NCBI GenBank assembly: GCA_030444405.1
Contig: JARFPM010000020.1
Coordinates: 1-64,000, forward strand
Direction of reading: 5' to 3'
Length of the DNA: 64,000 bases
Source: Nitrospira sp.
GTDB taxonomy: Bacteria > Nitrospirota > Nitrospiria > Nitrospirales > Nitrospiraceae
Positions within the stretch are counted from its first letter, which is position 1; every line of letters begins with the position of its first letter. Below, in pieces: positions 17,501 to 25,926 of this stretch. Under the pieces are notes generated by a model. The model saw only the letters and a list, made by a program, of their open reading frames with translations. It did no database searches and was not told where the DNA came from. The position numbers were made by a program, and so were the translations under genes.

Positions 17501-20500
17501 GGACATTGCGCTCCCGATCAGTGGCGTGAGCGTCACCGATGTGGACGGCAACCTGGCGACGACGCAGCTGACGGTCACGAACGGGACGCTGACAGTGGAT
17601 CTGGCGGGCGGCGCCACCGTTAGTGCGGGGGCGAACGGGACGAACACGTTGACCCTGGCGGGCACCGAGGCGCAGATCAACGCGGCCCTGGCGACGCTGA
17701 CCTATCAAGGCACCTGGCACTTCACGGGCGGCGACACGCTGACGGTCACGAGCAGGGATGCGAACGCGGTCACCGACGTGGACACGGTGGCGCTGACGGT
17801 GACGCCGAACACCAACACGCCTGGCGTAAGCATCAACGTGCTGAATCCCACGCCGGTTGGAAATGAAATCCTTGTCAATACGACCGTCAGCGGCGACCAG
17901 TGGAATTACTACTGGTCGATCAGGACGGTCGCCGTTGCATCAGACGGAAGCTTCGTCAAGGTCTGGATCGATACGGGCGGTGCGGATGGAAGCCAGTACG
18001 GAGTGTTCGGCCAGCGATTTGACGTGAACGGCAACAAGCTCGGCGGGGAGTTCCTGGTCAATACCACCACGGGGAATAAGCAGGATAACGCTTCAGTCGC
18101 GATGGCGCCAGATGGCAGCTTCATCGTGCTGTGGGACAGCCCGGGCGATGGGGGATCCACAGGGATATTCGGTCAACGCTTTGCGGCAAACGGCACTCGC
18201 GTTGGCGGTGAATTCCTGGTCAATACGACAACGTTCGGCCAGCAACAATATCCGGAATTGGACTTTGCCGACGATGGAAGTTTTGTCGCTAGCTGGGTGG
18301 ACAGTGGCGGGGCAAATGCACAAACGGTATTTCAACGTTTTGACGCCGCAGGCGTGAAAGTCGGCGGCGAGGTGCTTCTATCGACCGTTTCCGGAACCGA
18401 CCAAGTCCTCGACTCTCTGGAAGTCAAAGGAGACGGTTCGTTCCTCGTGACTTGGACGGAAAACGGCGACGTCTATGGACGCTTGTACGACGCCAATACC
18501 AATCCAGTTACCGCCCAATTTCGCATCAACCAGTTCACGGCCGGCTCGCAGCAATACTCGGTTGTCCGAGCGGACAGCGCAGGGAATTTCGTCGTGGTGT
18601 GGGAAAGTAATGCTCAGGACGGCTCATTGAACGGCGTCTATGCTCGTCGTTTTGCGGCAGACGGCACTGCGCTGGGGAATGAATTTGCTGTTCCCACCAA
18701 CACCGTCGGCGACCAATACGGGCCAACACTTGCCATGGATCGCTTCGGCAATTTTGTGGTGTCTTGGACCGATGGGAATGCACTGGATGGCAGCGCGGAA
18801 TCGGTGTGGATGCAACGATTCGATGCCAACGGAAACCGTGTCGGCTCATCAGTCCAGGTGAACCAGACTGCAGGCGGCTATCAAGCGTACCCTGTTATGG
18901 ACATGAACGACGACGGCCGCCTGGTGATGGCATGGGAAGGAAACGGTCCTGGTGACACCTACGGCGTCTTCGTACGACTCTACCAACTGAACCCGGTCGT
19001 AACCGAAGGCTCCACCGCGCAATTCACCGTGGTCTTGAACACCGCGCCGACGGCTCCCGTGACCTTGAATCTATCGGTGTCGGACGTCACCGAAGCAACC
19101 CTCAGCACAAACACCTTGGTTTTCAACGGCGTGAACTGGAACATCCCGCAGGTCGTCACCATCACCGGGCTTGAAGATTGGATCATTGACGGCGACCAGT
19201 CAATCACACTGGTGACCGCTTCCACGTCCAGCGCCGATCCGACGTACAACGGGATCAATGCCAGTGACTTCCCGGTTCTCGTGAAAGATTCAGGCACACC
19301 GAACAGTGCTCCGGTGCTGGATGGGACAAAGACACCGGTCCTGACGGCGATCAACGAAGACGCCGGGGCGCCGGTGGGGGCGGTGGGCACGCTCGTGTCG
19401 AGCCTGGTGGACTTTGCGGCGCCGGCAGGTCAAGTGGACAACGTCACCGATCCGAATGCGGGGCAGTCTTTGGGGATCGCGATCACAGCGGCCGATACCA
19501 CCAACGGGACCTGGTACTACTCGACCAACGGCGGCATAATCTGGGTCGCCCTCGGGGCGGTGACGAACACCAGTGCGCGACTCTTGGCCGCCGACGCCAG
19601 CACACGGCTCTACTTCCAGCCGAACGCCGACTATAACGGCACGATCGCCAACGCGATCACGTTCCGGGCCTGGGATCGGACCAGCGGCGCCAACGGGGGC
19701 ACGGCCGACACGAGCACCACCGGCGGCACGACGGCCTTTTCCACCGTGATGGATACGGCGAGCCTCACCGTCAATCCCGTCAACGATGCGCCGGTGTTGA
19801 CCGGGGCCAACAACCTGGGGTCTATCAACGAGGACGCCACGAACCTAGGGATGGCTGTCTCCGCGCTGATCGCGGGAAATGTAACCGATGTGGACAGCGG
19901 CGCAGTCACGGGGATTGCTGTGATAGCGGTGGATAACAGTAACGGCACATGGCAGTACTCGACCGACGGCGCGTTGAGCTGGCAGAACTTTGGATCACCT
20001 TCGACCACCCAGGCCCGGCTCCTGGAGACTGACGCGAATACTATTGTGCGGTTCGTGCCCAATGCCGACTGGAACGGCACGGTTACCAACGGCCTGACCT
20101 TCCGGGCGTGGGACCATACGAGCGGGACACCGGGTGGGGTTGCGGACACAACAATAAACGGAGGCACCAGCGCCTTCAGCACCAATACCGCCTCGAGCAG
20201 CATCACGGTGAATCCGGTCAACGACGCTCCGGTGCTGGACAACACGAAGAGTCCGACGCTGACAGGGCAAAATGAAGACTCGGGCGCACCGGTGGGCGCA
20301 GTGGGGACGCTGGTCTCCGCGCTGGTGGACTTCGCCTCGCCATCGGGACAAGTGGACAACGTCACCGACATTGATTCCGGTGCGCTACTGGGCATCGCGG
20401 TGACGGCGGCCGACACGACCAACGGCACCTGGTTCTACTCGACCAATAACGGAACCAGTTGGAATGCACTTGGTGCAGTCAGCGACACTTCGGCCAGACT

Positions 20501-22967
20501 GCTTACGGTCGACGCCAATACGCGGCTCTACTTCCAGCCGAACGCCGACTACAACGGCTCGCTCCCCACGGCGATCACGTTCCGGGCCTGGGATCGGACC
20601 AGCGGCGCCAACGGGGGCGCGGCGGACACGAGCACCACCGGCGGCACGACGGCCTTTTCGACAGCGACGGATACGGCGAGCCTCACCATCACCCCGGTCA
20701 ACGATGCGCCGACCATCACGAACCTGGCGGGCGACAGTTTGGCCTATAACGAAGGCGACGGGGCGGTGGTGATCGAGCAGGGGGCCAACGCCGTGGTCGC
20801 CGACGTGGACAGCGCCGACTTCAACAGCGGCACCCTGACCGTGAGCTTCACGGCGGGCAGCGACAGCGCGGAGGACGTGCTCGCGATCCGCAACCAAGGG
20901 GCCGGAGCCGGCCAGATCGGCGTGAGTGGTGCGAACGTCACCTATCAAGGCGTGACCATCGGCACCTTTACCGGCGGCAGCAGCGGCGCGAACCTCGTCA
21001 TCACGTTCAACGCCAGCGCCACGCCGACGGCCGTCACCGCCCTCGTGCAGAACATTACCTATCAGGATACCGATACCAATGCGCCCACGACGGGGGCGCG
21101 CACCGTGCGCTTCGTCCTCACCGACGGCGACGGGGGCACCAGCGCCAATTACGACACGACCGTGACGGTCAGCGGGGTCAACGATGCGCCGGTGGTGGCG
21201 GGGGCGGGCGGCACGCTGGCTTATACCGAGGGGGACGGGCCGCAGGTGATCGATGCGACGCTCACCATCACCGATGTGGACGACACCAACATCGAGTCGG
21301 CCACCGTCAGTCTCACCGGCGGGTTCGTGAGCGGCGAAGACGTGCTGGCCTTTACCAACACGGGGACCATCACGGGGAGCTACAACGTCGGGACCGGGAT
21401 CTTGACCCTGACGGGCACGGACACCCTCGCCAACTACGAAGCGGCGCTGGAGAGCCTCACCTACGAGAACACCAACACCAATAATCCCAACACGGGCACC
21501 CGCACCGTGACCTGGGTGGTCAACGACGGCAATCTGAACTCCGCCGGGGTGACCAGCACGATCACGGTGGCGGCGGTCAACGATGCGCCGGTGGTGGCTT
21601 CCAATACCGGCTCCACAGTGGCGCAGGGTGGAACCGACCCCATTACTACCGCCGAGCTCCAGGTCACCGATGTGGACAATACACCCGCTCAGCTGACCTA
21701 TACAGTCACCGTTGCACCAGTGAATGGTCAACTTGAGCTCACCACTGCTCCTGGTGTCGCCATCATTAGTTTCACACAAGCGCAGATCAATGCGGGTCAG
21801 GTCGTCTATGTCCACAATGGTTCGTTTACCGCCAGCGACAACTTTACGTTTACGGTGAGCGACGGAGCAGGGGGCAATATCGGAGCCACGACGTTCGGTT
21901 TCACTGTGACGTCCGTGAATAGCGCTCCAACTCTTGCCGTGAATGCTGGCTCAACGGTCGTTCAAGGATTGACCGATGTCATCACAGCGGGTGAGTTGCA
22001 AGTGGCTGATCTGGATAACACGCCGGCCCAATTGGTCTATACGGTGACGACCGCTCCTCTCAATGGGCAACTCGAACTGACAACCGCTCCCGGCGTGGCG
22101 ATCACCACCTTCACGCAAGCTGACATCGATGCAGGTTGGCTCGTGTTCGTCCACAGTGGTGCTGCCGCGACGAGCGACAGTTTCACGTTCACCGTCAGTG
22201 ATGGAGCTGGAGGCACAATTGGTGCCTCCACGTTTACACTGACGGTTTCGCCATTCTTCCCACCGCCCGGTGGCGGAGATAGCGGTAGTGGCGGGGGCGA
22301 TGGCAGCACAGGAGGTTCTGGAGGCTCTGACTCAGGACCTGGACCGGGCTCAGGAACAGGGTCCGGGCCTGGAGGAAATAGCGCTGTCGTTCCACCTCCA
22401 ATACAGCCACCTCCAGCGTTGATAGGCGCGGGGGTGCCGGGGAAAGAACTGTCCGTGGTCGGCGCAACCAACGATCCGCTGCCGAGAGCCGTGATCGCGA
22501 ATCGAACGGTTGCCAGGATCGAACAGCCCACCCTCGGGATTCAGGAGCCGCCGGCGCGACCAGCGGAACTGTTTTCACTCCCGGTGAAAAAGGTATTGGC
22601 CGTCGGTCACAAGCTCGTCGAGCGGTTGACCAAACTAGCCGACGATCTGGAGCGTGGCATCCAAGAGCGCGAGCATCAGACCCACCTACTCGGGCGAGTG
22701 GCCTCATTCTCCGGGATGGCCTTATCTGCGGGGTTCGTGGCGTGGATTCTGCGCGGCGGCTCGCTGCTCGCGAGCTTCCTCGTCTCGATGCCGGCCTGGC
22801 GGCATTTTGATCCGCTGCCTGTCCTGGGTATAGGCGAAACAGACCGCCGGAAACACGATCGCAAGACCCGTGAGGAAGATGAACAAGAAAATAGGCAGTT
22901 CCGTGGTCTGGATCGCGTATTGAAATCGTCAAACAGCGGACAAGACAGCAAGAGACGAGACGCGTAA
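14529..22967 (+). CDS. Giant LEPR-motif, DUF4347, LamG and cadherin-like surface protein with C-terminal membrane anchor
   Basis: 2812 residues. The N-terminus is basic (MRILRRSKKA), then SWLALEPRIMFDGA at about 33-46 matches the LEPR-xLL type motif of giant surface proteins. Two DUF4347 modules follow (about 115-277 and 312-477). A LamG domain (about 500-740) interrupts a cadherin-like tandem-95 repeat. About 175-residue repeats with VNDAP ends recur, three of them nearly identical in DNA (16983, 19311, 20229). Residues about 1115-1490 hold roughly 50-residue DGSF...GQRF repeats, probably propeller blades. After a Gly/Pro-rich linker (about 2578-2645) come a helical stretch, a hydrophobic segment (about 2724-2757) and a Lys/Arg/Glu-rich tail. 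This implies adhesion or surface sensing, exported by the preceding genes. Start 14529 lacks a ribosome binding site; ATG near 14625 is an alternative. Confidence 0.85.
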   Translation: MRILRRSKKAAGGSTCGRRRTPIDQGAAVPTFGMSWLALEPRIMFDGAAVATASTVTTEQVAQQQTDAAASPDDATTADPTPEAPAPTGEPQFTADDKALFDALAAYDQSTARQEVVFVSSSVLEYQKLVDGISPNVEVHILDSSRDGVQQMAEILAGRTNIDAIHLIGEGTEAEMHLGASFLTQDSISTTYAQSFQQIGQSLSQNADLLIYGSSFGHGDAGQLALNTLAQLTGADVAASKDQTGSAAERGNWQLEVSTGPIETAVVISASTQATWDHALSTFAGTNTNDTGAASQDNLVAAVPQPGATRHEIAFVDTSIKDYEALLADVNPNATVVLLDGSRDGIQQIADYLTNQQNVDAIHIVSHGSEGSFQLGTAVLNADSMSEQYAALLGEIGSHLSANSDILVYGCDFGKGDAGQEAMIRLASLTGADVEASDDLTGAAQLGGDWVLELSTGQIETGIVFSEQVRTDFDHVLVPPVAVDDAYSVNEDTTLVVGPPTTNLANYWKFNDGGTSQTAVDSGSFGNNGTLGSTAGVDANDPAWTGGYVGTNALSFDGTTDYVSTNSTIAKTASSFTLSAWFQTNTTTGSHHILWEGYTGGNGYGNGGSTSPATSEMSLSVGGYNASYDNKIVFSLGYDVPPTTANSIFIASASNFTDTAGWHHVAVTVSDVGGGLKSASLYVDGQLEGTDPGSENDRSVWNSLLIGGTSSGTRLFGGKIDEVRIYDTALSGAQVQSIAQAGVLQNDSDIDSPLIKVNTSVVTGPANGSLSINSDGSFTYTPNVNFSGINSFTYKANDGTVDSNVATVTITVNPVNDAPVLDNTKSPTLTAQNEDSGAPSGAVGTLVSSLVDFASPAGQVDNVTEVDSGAVFGIAITAVDTTNGTWFYSTNNGVSWNALGAVTNSSARLLAADANTRLYFQPNADYNGSLPTAITFRAWDQTSGANGGTADTSTNGGTTAFSTATDTASLTINPVNDAPVNTVPGPQTVVQDIALPISGVSVTDVDGNLATTQLTVTNGTLTVDLAGGATVSAGANGTNTLTLAGTEAQINAALATLTYQGTWHFTGGDTLTVTSRDANAVTDVDTVALTVTPNTNTPGVSINVLNPTPVGNEILVNTTVSGDQWNYYWSIRTVAVASDGSFVKVWIDTGGADGSQYGVFGQRFDVNGNKLGGEFLVNTTTGNKQDNASVAMAPDGSFIVLWDSPGDGGSTGIFGQRFAANGTRVGGEFLVNTTTFGQQQYPELDFADDGSFVASWVDSGGANAQTVFQRFDAAGVKVGGEVLLSTVSGTDQVLDSLEVKGDGSFLVTWTENGDVYGRLYDANTNPVTAQFRINQFTAGSQQYSVVRADSAGNFVVVWESNAQDGSLNGVYARRFAADGTALGNEFAVPTNTVGDQYGPTLAMDRFGNFVVSWTDGNALDGSAESVWMQRFDANGNRVGSSVQVNQTAGGYQAYPVMDMNDDGRLVMAWEGNGPGDTYGVFVRLYQLNPVVTEGSTAQFTVVLNTAPTAPVTLNLSVSDVTEATLSTNTLVFNGVNWNIPQVVTITGLEDWIIDGDQSITLVTASTSSADPTYNGINASDFPVLVKDSGTPNSAPVLDGTKTPVLTAINEDAGAPVGAVGTLVSSLVDFAAPAGQVDNVTDPNAGQSLGIAITAADTTNGTWYYSTNGGIIWVALGAVTNTSARLLAADASTRLYFQPNADYNGTIANAITFRAWDRTSGANGGTADTSTTGGTTAFSTVMDTASLTVNPVNDAPVLTGANNLGSINEDATNLGMAVSALIAGNVTDVDSGAVTGIAVIAVDNSNGTWQYSTDGALSWQNFGSPSTTQARLLETDANTIVRFVPNADWNGTVTNGLTFRAWDHTSGTPGGVADTTINGGTSAFSTNTASSSITVNPVNDAPVLDNTKSPTLTGQNEDSGAPVGAVGTLVSALVDFASPSGQVDNVTDIDSGALLGIAVTAADTTNGTWFYSTNNGTSWNALGAVSDTSARLLTVDANTRLYFQPNADYNGSLPTAITFRAWDRTSGANGGAADTSTTGGTTAFSTATDTASLTITPVNDAPTITNLAGDSLAYNEGDGAVVIEQGANAVVADVDSADFNSGTLTVSFTAGSDSAEDVLAIRNQGAGAGQIGVSGANVTYQGVTIGTFTGGSSGANLVITFNASATPTAVTALVQNITYQDTDTNAPTTGARTVRFVLTDGDGGTSANYDTTVTVSGVNDAPVVAGAGGTLAYTEGDGPQVIDATLTITDVDDTNIESATVSLTGGFVSGEDVLAFTNTGTITGSYNVGTGILTLTGTDTLANYEAALESLTYENTNTNNPNTGTRTVTWVVNDGNLNSAGVTSTITVAAVNDAPVVASNTGSTVAQGGTDPITTAELQVTDVDNTPAQLTYTVTVAPVNGQLELTTAPGVAIISFTQAQINAGQVVYVHNGSFTASDNFTFTVSDGAGGNIGATTFGFTVTSVNSAPTLAVNAGSTVVQGLTDVITAGELQVADLDNTPAQLVYTVTTAPLNGQLELTTAPGVAITTFTQADIDAGWLVFVHSGAAATSDSFTFTVSDGAGGTIGASTFTLTVSPFFPPPGGGDSGSGGGDGSTGGSGGSDSGPGPGSGTGSGPGGNSAVVPPPIQPPPALIGAGVPGKELSVVGATNDPLPRAVIANRTVARIEQPTLGIQEPPARPAELFSLPVKKVLAVGHKLVERLTKLADDLERGIQEREHQTHLLGRVASFSGMALSAGFVAWILRGGSLLASFLVSMPAWRHFDPLPVLGIGETDRRKHDRKTREEDEQENRQFRGLDRVLKSSNSGQDSKRRDA
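16983..17466 (+). repeat. 484-bp coding repeat, copy 1
   Basis: It runs from CCGGTGCTGGACAACACG to the GTCAACGATGCGCCG junction inside the giant gene and encodes one 161-residue cadherin-like unit. It is highly similar in DNA to 19311-19795 and 20229-20712. A more diverged, shorter unit lies between the last two. Confidence 0.8.
19311..19795 (+). repeat. 485-bp coding repeat, copy 2
   Basis: Second copy of the unit described at 16983. It differs mainly at the start (GATGGGACAAAGACACCGG) and by scattered third-position changes. It lies just after the propeller-like section of the protein. Confidence 0.78.
20229..20712 (+). repeat. 484-bp coding repeat, copy 3
   Basis: Third long copy, closest to copy 1 over its first half (same DNTKSPTL opening) and to copy 2 over its second half (shared RTSGANGG and TTGGTTAFST codons). 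This patchwork suggests gene conversion or unequal crossing-over among copies. Confidence 0.75.
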
Positions 22968-22980
22968 GCGGAACGAAGTC

Positions 22981-24891
22981 ATGCGAGTGACACCGTTAGT
23001 CTGGGTGAGTTTTGGTCTGGTCAGCTTGACAGTCAGTGTCATGTTGGCAGGCGATTCGCTTGTTGATCTTGTGCCCAACCATGATCGCCAGGTCTTTGAA
23101 TATCGTCGCGACTTGGCAGAGTCTCTGGCAGTCCAATACTCGGCGTTGGCTGAACGAGAACAAATCGAGACGATCAAATTCGCGATGGAGACGCTGGCCA
23201 AGCGGAATCACGATATCTTGTCGCTGGCGCTCCTTCAAAAAGGCGGCGAAGCGATCGCGCAGGTTGGTGACCATACTCACGTATGGGTGCAGCCGGCCGG
23301 TGACGAATCAACGCTCCAATTCCTCCAAGTCCCGATCTTTTCCGGCGACCAGCCATGGGGTGTGCTTCAAGTGGCGTTTCGCCAAACTGAGGTGTCGGGC
23401 TTAGACCGCTTTCTGAAGGACCCATGGGTGCGTTTCCTGGCATTCGTCAGCGTAGTGGGATTTGTCGGCTACCTCTTCTTCATGAAACGCACACTGCGCC
23501 AGCTGGATCCCTCCGGCATTATTCCCACTCGTGTAAAAGCCGCGCTCGATGCGCTGACGCAGGGCGTGGTCATGATTGACACTCAAGACATCATCGTCCT
23601 GGCAAATGACTCATTCAGTCGTGCTGTGGGCAAGCCCGTGATGGCATTGATCGGATCTGACCTCGGGTCCCTCTCCTGGAAGCCAGTTACTCCATCAGCC
23701 TCGGTGTCGGTGCATCCCTGGACCAGGGCGATCATGGACAGGCAGCCCCAAGACAATACCCCTCTTCTCTTAAATCTTCCCGAGGGCGAACCGAGGAAAT
23801 TGATCGTCAATACGGTGCCGATTATGGACGACGGGTCCACGGTCAGAGGGGCGCTCGTCTCTTTTCACGATGTCACGGAGCTTGATCGGGCCAATTCTCA
23901 GCTCAAGGAAGCGAACAGTGAATTGGAAGCGTCACGTGTCCAAATTTTACAGAAGAACCAAGAACTCGAGGCCACGAATTCGAATTTGTACGTCGAGATC
24001 GACCAACGCAAAAAGGCCGAGGCCGAAAAAGAAAAATTGTATCAGCAACTCATGAACGCCTCACGCCAAGCCGGCATGGCGGATGTGGCCTCGAGCGTGC
24101 TCCATAATGTCGGCAACGTCCTCAACAGCATTAATGTGTCGACGGATACCTTGCTGAAGACGCTCAAAAAGCCGATGGTGGGAGACGTCTGCCGTATTGC
24201 GTCACTCTTCCACGAACATCAGGGCAACTTACAAGAATTCTTGACCGCAGACCCGAAGGGTAAGCAGATCCCTTCGTATCTTGGGTTGGTGGCCGAGTCT
24301 CTGAGTGGAAGCCATCAAACGATCCAAGGCGAACTCGACTCCCTTGTGAAAAAGGTCGACCACATCAAACAGGTGATCATGTCGCAGCAGGATATCGCAC
24401 GCGCCGGGAATATCCGTGAGCCCGCGTCGGCCGAAGATTTGATGGAACAGGCCTTGCTGATGGCGATGCCTGAACCTCAGAAATATCAAATCCAAGTCGT
24501 ACGCGAGTACAGCCCAGTCCCTACAACTATGACGGACCGACACCAAGTGTTGCAGGTATTGGTTAATTTGATCACCAACGCTAAGAACGCGATGGTTGAG
24601 CACTCGGGGACCAGGCGCCGCCTCACACTGCGCGTCGGAGTGCCTTCCTGCAAGGCTTTCGCCAGATTTGAAGTGATCGATACCGGCGGCGGGATCAAAC
24701 CGGAAAACCTCCCGAAGCTGTTTACGCAGGGCTTTACGACGAGAAAAGCTGGTCATGGATTAGGGCTCCATAGTGCCGCCATCGTTGCCAAGAATCTTCG
24801 TGGAACGCTGGAAGGGCAAAGCGCGGGCGAAGGGTGTGGAGCCACCTTCACACTGGACATCCCATTAATTCTAGCGGAGGCCGCCGCATGA
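22981..24891 (+). CDS. Membrane sensor histidine kinase linked to the giant protein
   Basis: 636 residues starting 13 bases after the giant gene. TM1 is at about 4-24, a periplasmic sensor at about 25-145, TM2 at about 147-166, a PAS domain at about 185-300 and a coiled coil at about 300-355. The dimerisation helix carries His375 in ASSVLHNVGNVLNSI, an HNVGN-type phospho-acceptor unlike the common SHEIRTP box. The ATPase domain has the N box (LVNLITNAKNAM), G1 (DTGGGI) and G2 (GHGLGLHSAA). It ends in an ATGA overlap with the next response-regulator gene. It probably senses the state of the surface protein or the periplasm and phosphorylates the receivers downstream. Confidence 0.88.
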   Translation: MRVTPLVWVSFGLVSLTVSVMLAGDSLVDLVPNHDRQVFEYRRDLAESLAVQYSALAEREQIETIKFAMETLAKRNHDILSLALLQKGGEAIAQVGDHTHVWVQPAGDESTLQFLQVPIFSGDQPWGVLQVAFRQTEVSGLDRFLKDPWVRFLAFVSVVGFVGYLFFMKRTLRQLDPSGIIPTRVKAALDALTQGVVMIDTQDIIVLANDSFSRAVGKPVMALIGSDLGSLSWKPVTPSASVSVHPWTRAIMDRQPQDNTPLLLNLPEGEPRKLIVNTVPIMDDGSTVRGALVSFHDVTELDRANSQLKEANSELEASRVQILQKNQELEATNSNLYVEIDQRKKAEAEKEKLYQQLMNASRQAGMADVASSVLHNVGNVLNSINVSTDTLLKTLKKPMVGDVCRIASLFHEHQGNLQEFLTADPKGKQIPSYLGLVAESLSGSHQTIQGELDSLVKKVDHIKQVIMSQQDIARAGNIREPASAEDLMEQALLMAMPEPQKYQIQVVREYSPVPTTMTDRHQVLQVLVNLITNAKNAMVEHSGTRRRLTLRVGVPSCKAFARFEVIDTGGGIKPENLPKLFTQGFTTRKAGHGLGLHSAAIVAKNLRGTLEGQSAGEGCGATFTLDIPLILAEAAA

Positions 24892-25769
24892 CGAACGACA
24901 ATCGACGAATTCTCGTGATCGACGATAACGTCAATATCCACGAGGACTTCCGGAAAATCTTGATGGCACCGAAAGAGTCGGACTCATTGGGTCAGGCTCG
25001 GGCCGCTTTGTTTGGAGAGGCTCCGACTCTTCCACCACAGATTCACTATGAGCTCGATTTTGCGAGTCAAGGGCGAGAGGGATTCGGTCTTGCTCAGAGT
25101 GCTCATCAGAGGGGGACTCCGTATGCAGTGGCCTTCGTGGATATGCGTATGCCACCGGGATGGGATGGTCTCGAGACGGTCGAACATCTTTGGTATGCCG
25201 ATCCTGATATCCAAATCGTAATTTGTTCCGCGTATTCCGATCATCCATGGGAAGATGTGAGTCGTCGCATCGGAGAAACCGACAAGCTGCTTGTTTTAAT
25301 GAAACCCTTCAACAGCATCGAGGTCGTTCAACTGGCCAATGCGTTGACGAAGAAATGGAACCTGGCGCGTTCGGTCAAGCAACAGATTGACAGTCTTGCG
25401 TACAGCGTGAGTCAGCGAACGGCTGAGTTGCAGGAAGCGAATAAACGTTTGCAAGAACGTGTTGCACGGGATGCGGAAACTGGAACGAATGGGGCATTGG
25501 AAGGTGCCGAGTCGATGTTCCGACAGAAGGAAGAATTTCTCGCGATCATGAGTCACGAAATCTTCGTGCCCATGAACGAGCTCGTCAGTAGGGCCGCCCT
25601 GCTGCTTGACGGCACTCTCAATCCTGGACAGCGGGAGCATATGGCGACCATACAGCGATGCGCACAAGATGTCCTGACGCTTCTCAAGGATATGCACGAG
25701 TTCATGGCTGGTCCGGGACAAGAAACTCGGGTGGGTGATCGTCGCAGTGTGAGGTCACGCGGTGAGTAG
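24888..25769 (+). CDS. Response regulator with truncated histidine-kinase-like tail
   Basis: 293 residues from ATG 24888 (ATGA overlap). The receiver domain spans about 6-145: the acidic pair in VIDDN, phospho-acceptor Asp in FVDMRMPPGWDG, and the Lys in MKPFNS. A coiled coil follows, then a HisKA-like segment with SHEIFVPMNEL, a decayed form of SHEIRTPMNG. The ATPase domain expected next is absent and the protein ends in a basic tail (VGDRRSVRSRGE). A fossil of a C-terminal receiver lies just beyond the stop, so this looks like the front part of a former hybrid kinase after an internal deletion. Confidence 0.82.
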   Translation: MTNDNRRILVIDDNVNIHEDFRKILMAPKESDSLGQARAALFGEAPTLPPQIHYELDFASQGREGFGLAQSAHQRGTPYAVAFVDMRMPPGWDGLETVEHLWYADPDIQIVICSAYSDHPWEDVSRRIGETDKLLVLMKPFNSIEVVQLANALTKKWNLARSVKQQIDSLAYSVSQRTAELQEANKRLQERVARDAETGTNGALEGAESMFRQKEEFLAIMSHEIFVPMNELVSRAALLLDGTLNPGQREHMATIQRCAQDVLTLLKDMHEFMAGPGQETRVGDRRSVRSRGE

Positions 25770-25776
25770 CGTTGAA

Positions 25777-25890
25777 GCCTCCTGCTTTGCAGGTGGGATG
25801 GACGGTTTCCTGCCGAAACCTGTGGGACTGAAAGAGCTATAGAGAACTGTCCGCCAATGGTTGCCTACAATTGATGCCCGCGCATCCTAG
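25777..25890 (+). pseudogene. Fossil of a receiver-domain C-terminus
   Basis: In frame with position 25777 the translation reads ASCFAGGMDGFLPKPVGLKEL, then a TAG at 25840-25842, then RTVRQWLPTIDARAS. AGMDGFLPKP is the classic end of a receiver domain with its conserved Lys, and the segment after the stop continues the usual last helix. The upstream part of that domain is missing. It is the remnant of the deleted portion of the preceding gene. Confidence 0.7.
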
Positions 25891-25926
25891 GAAGCATCGC
25901 CTGTTGGCGCGGTGAGAAAGATATGA

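Noticed and set aside
20385-21815. 476-codon open frame on the minus strand within the giant gene
   Set aside because: It is antisense to strongly supported cadherin-like repeats; its sequence is Arg/Gly/His-rich shadow translation with no fold, and the high GC codon pattern explains its length.
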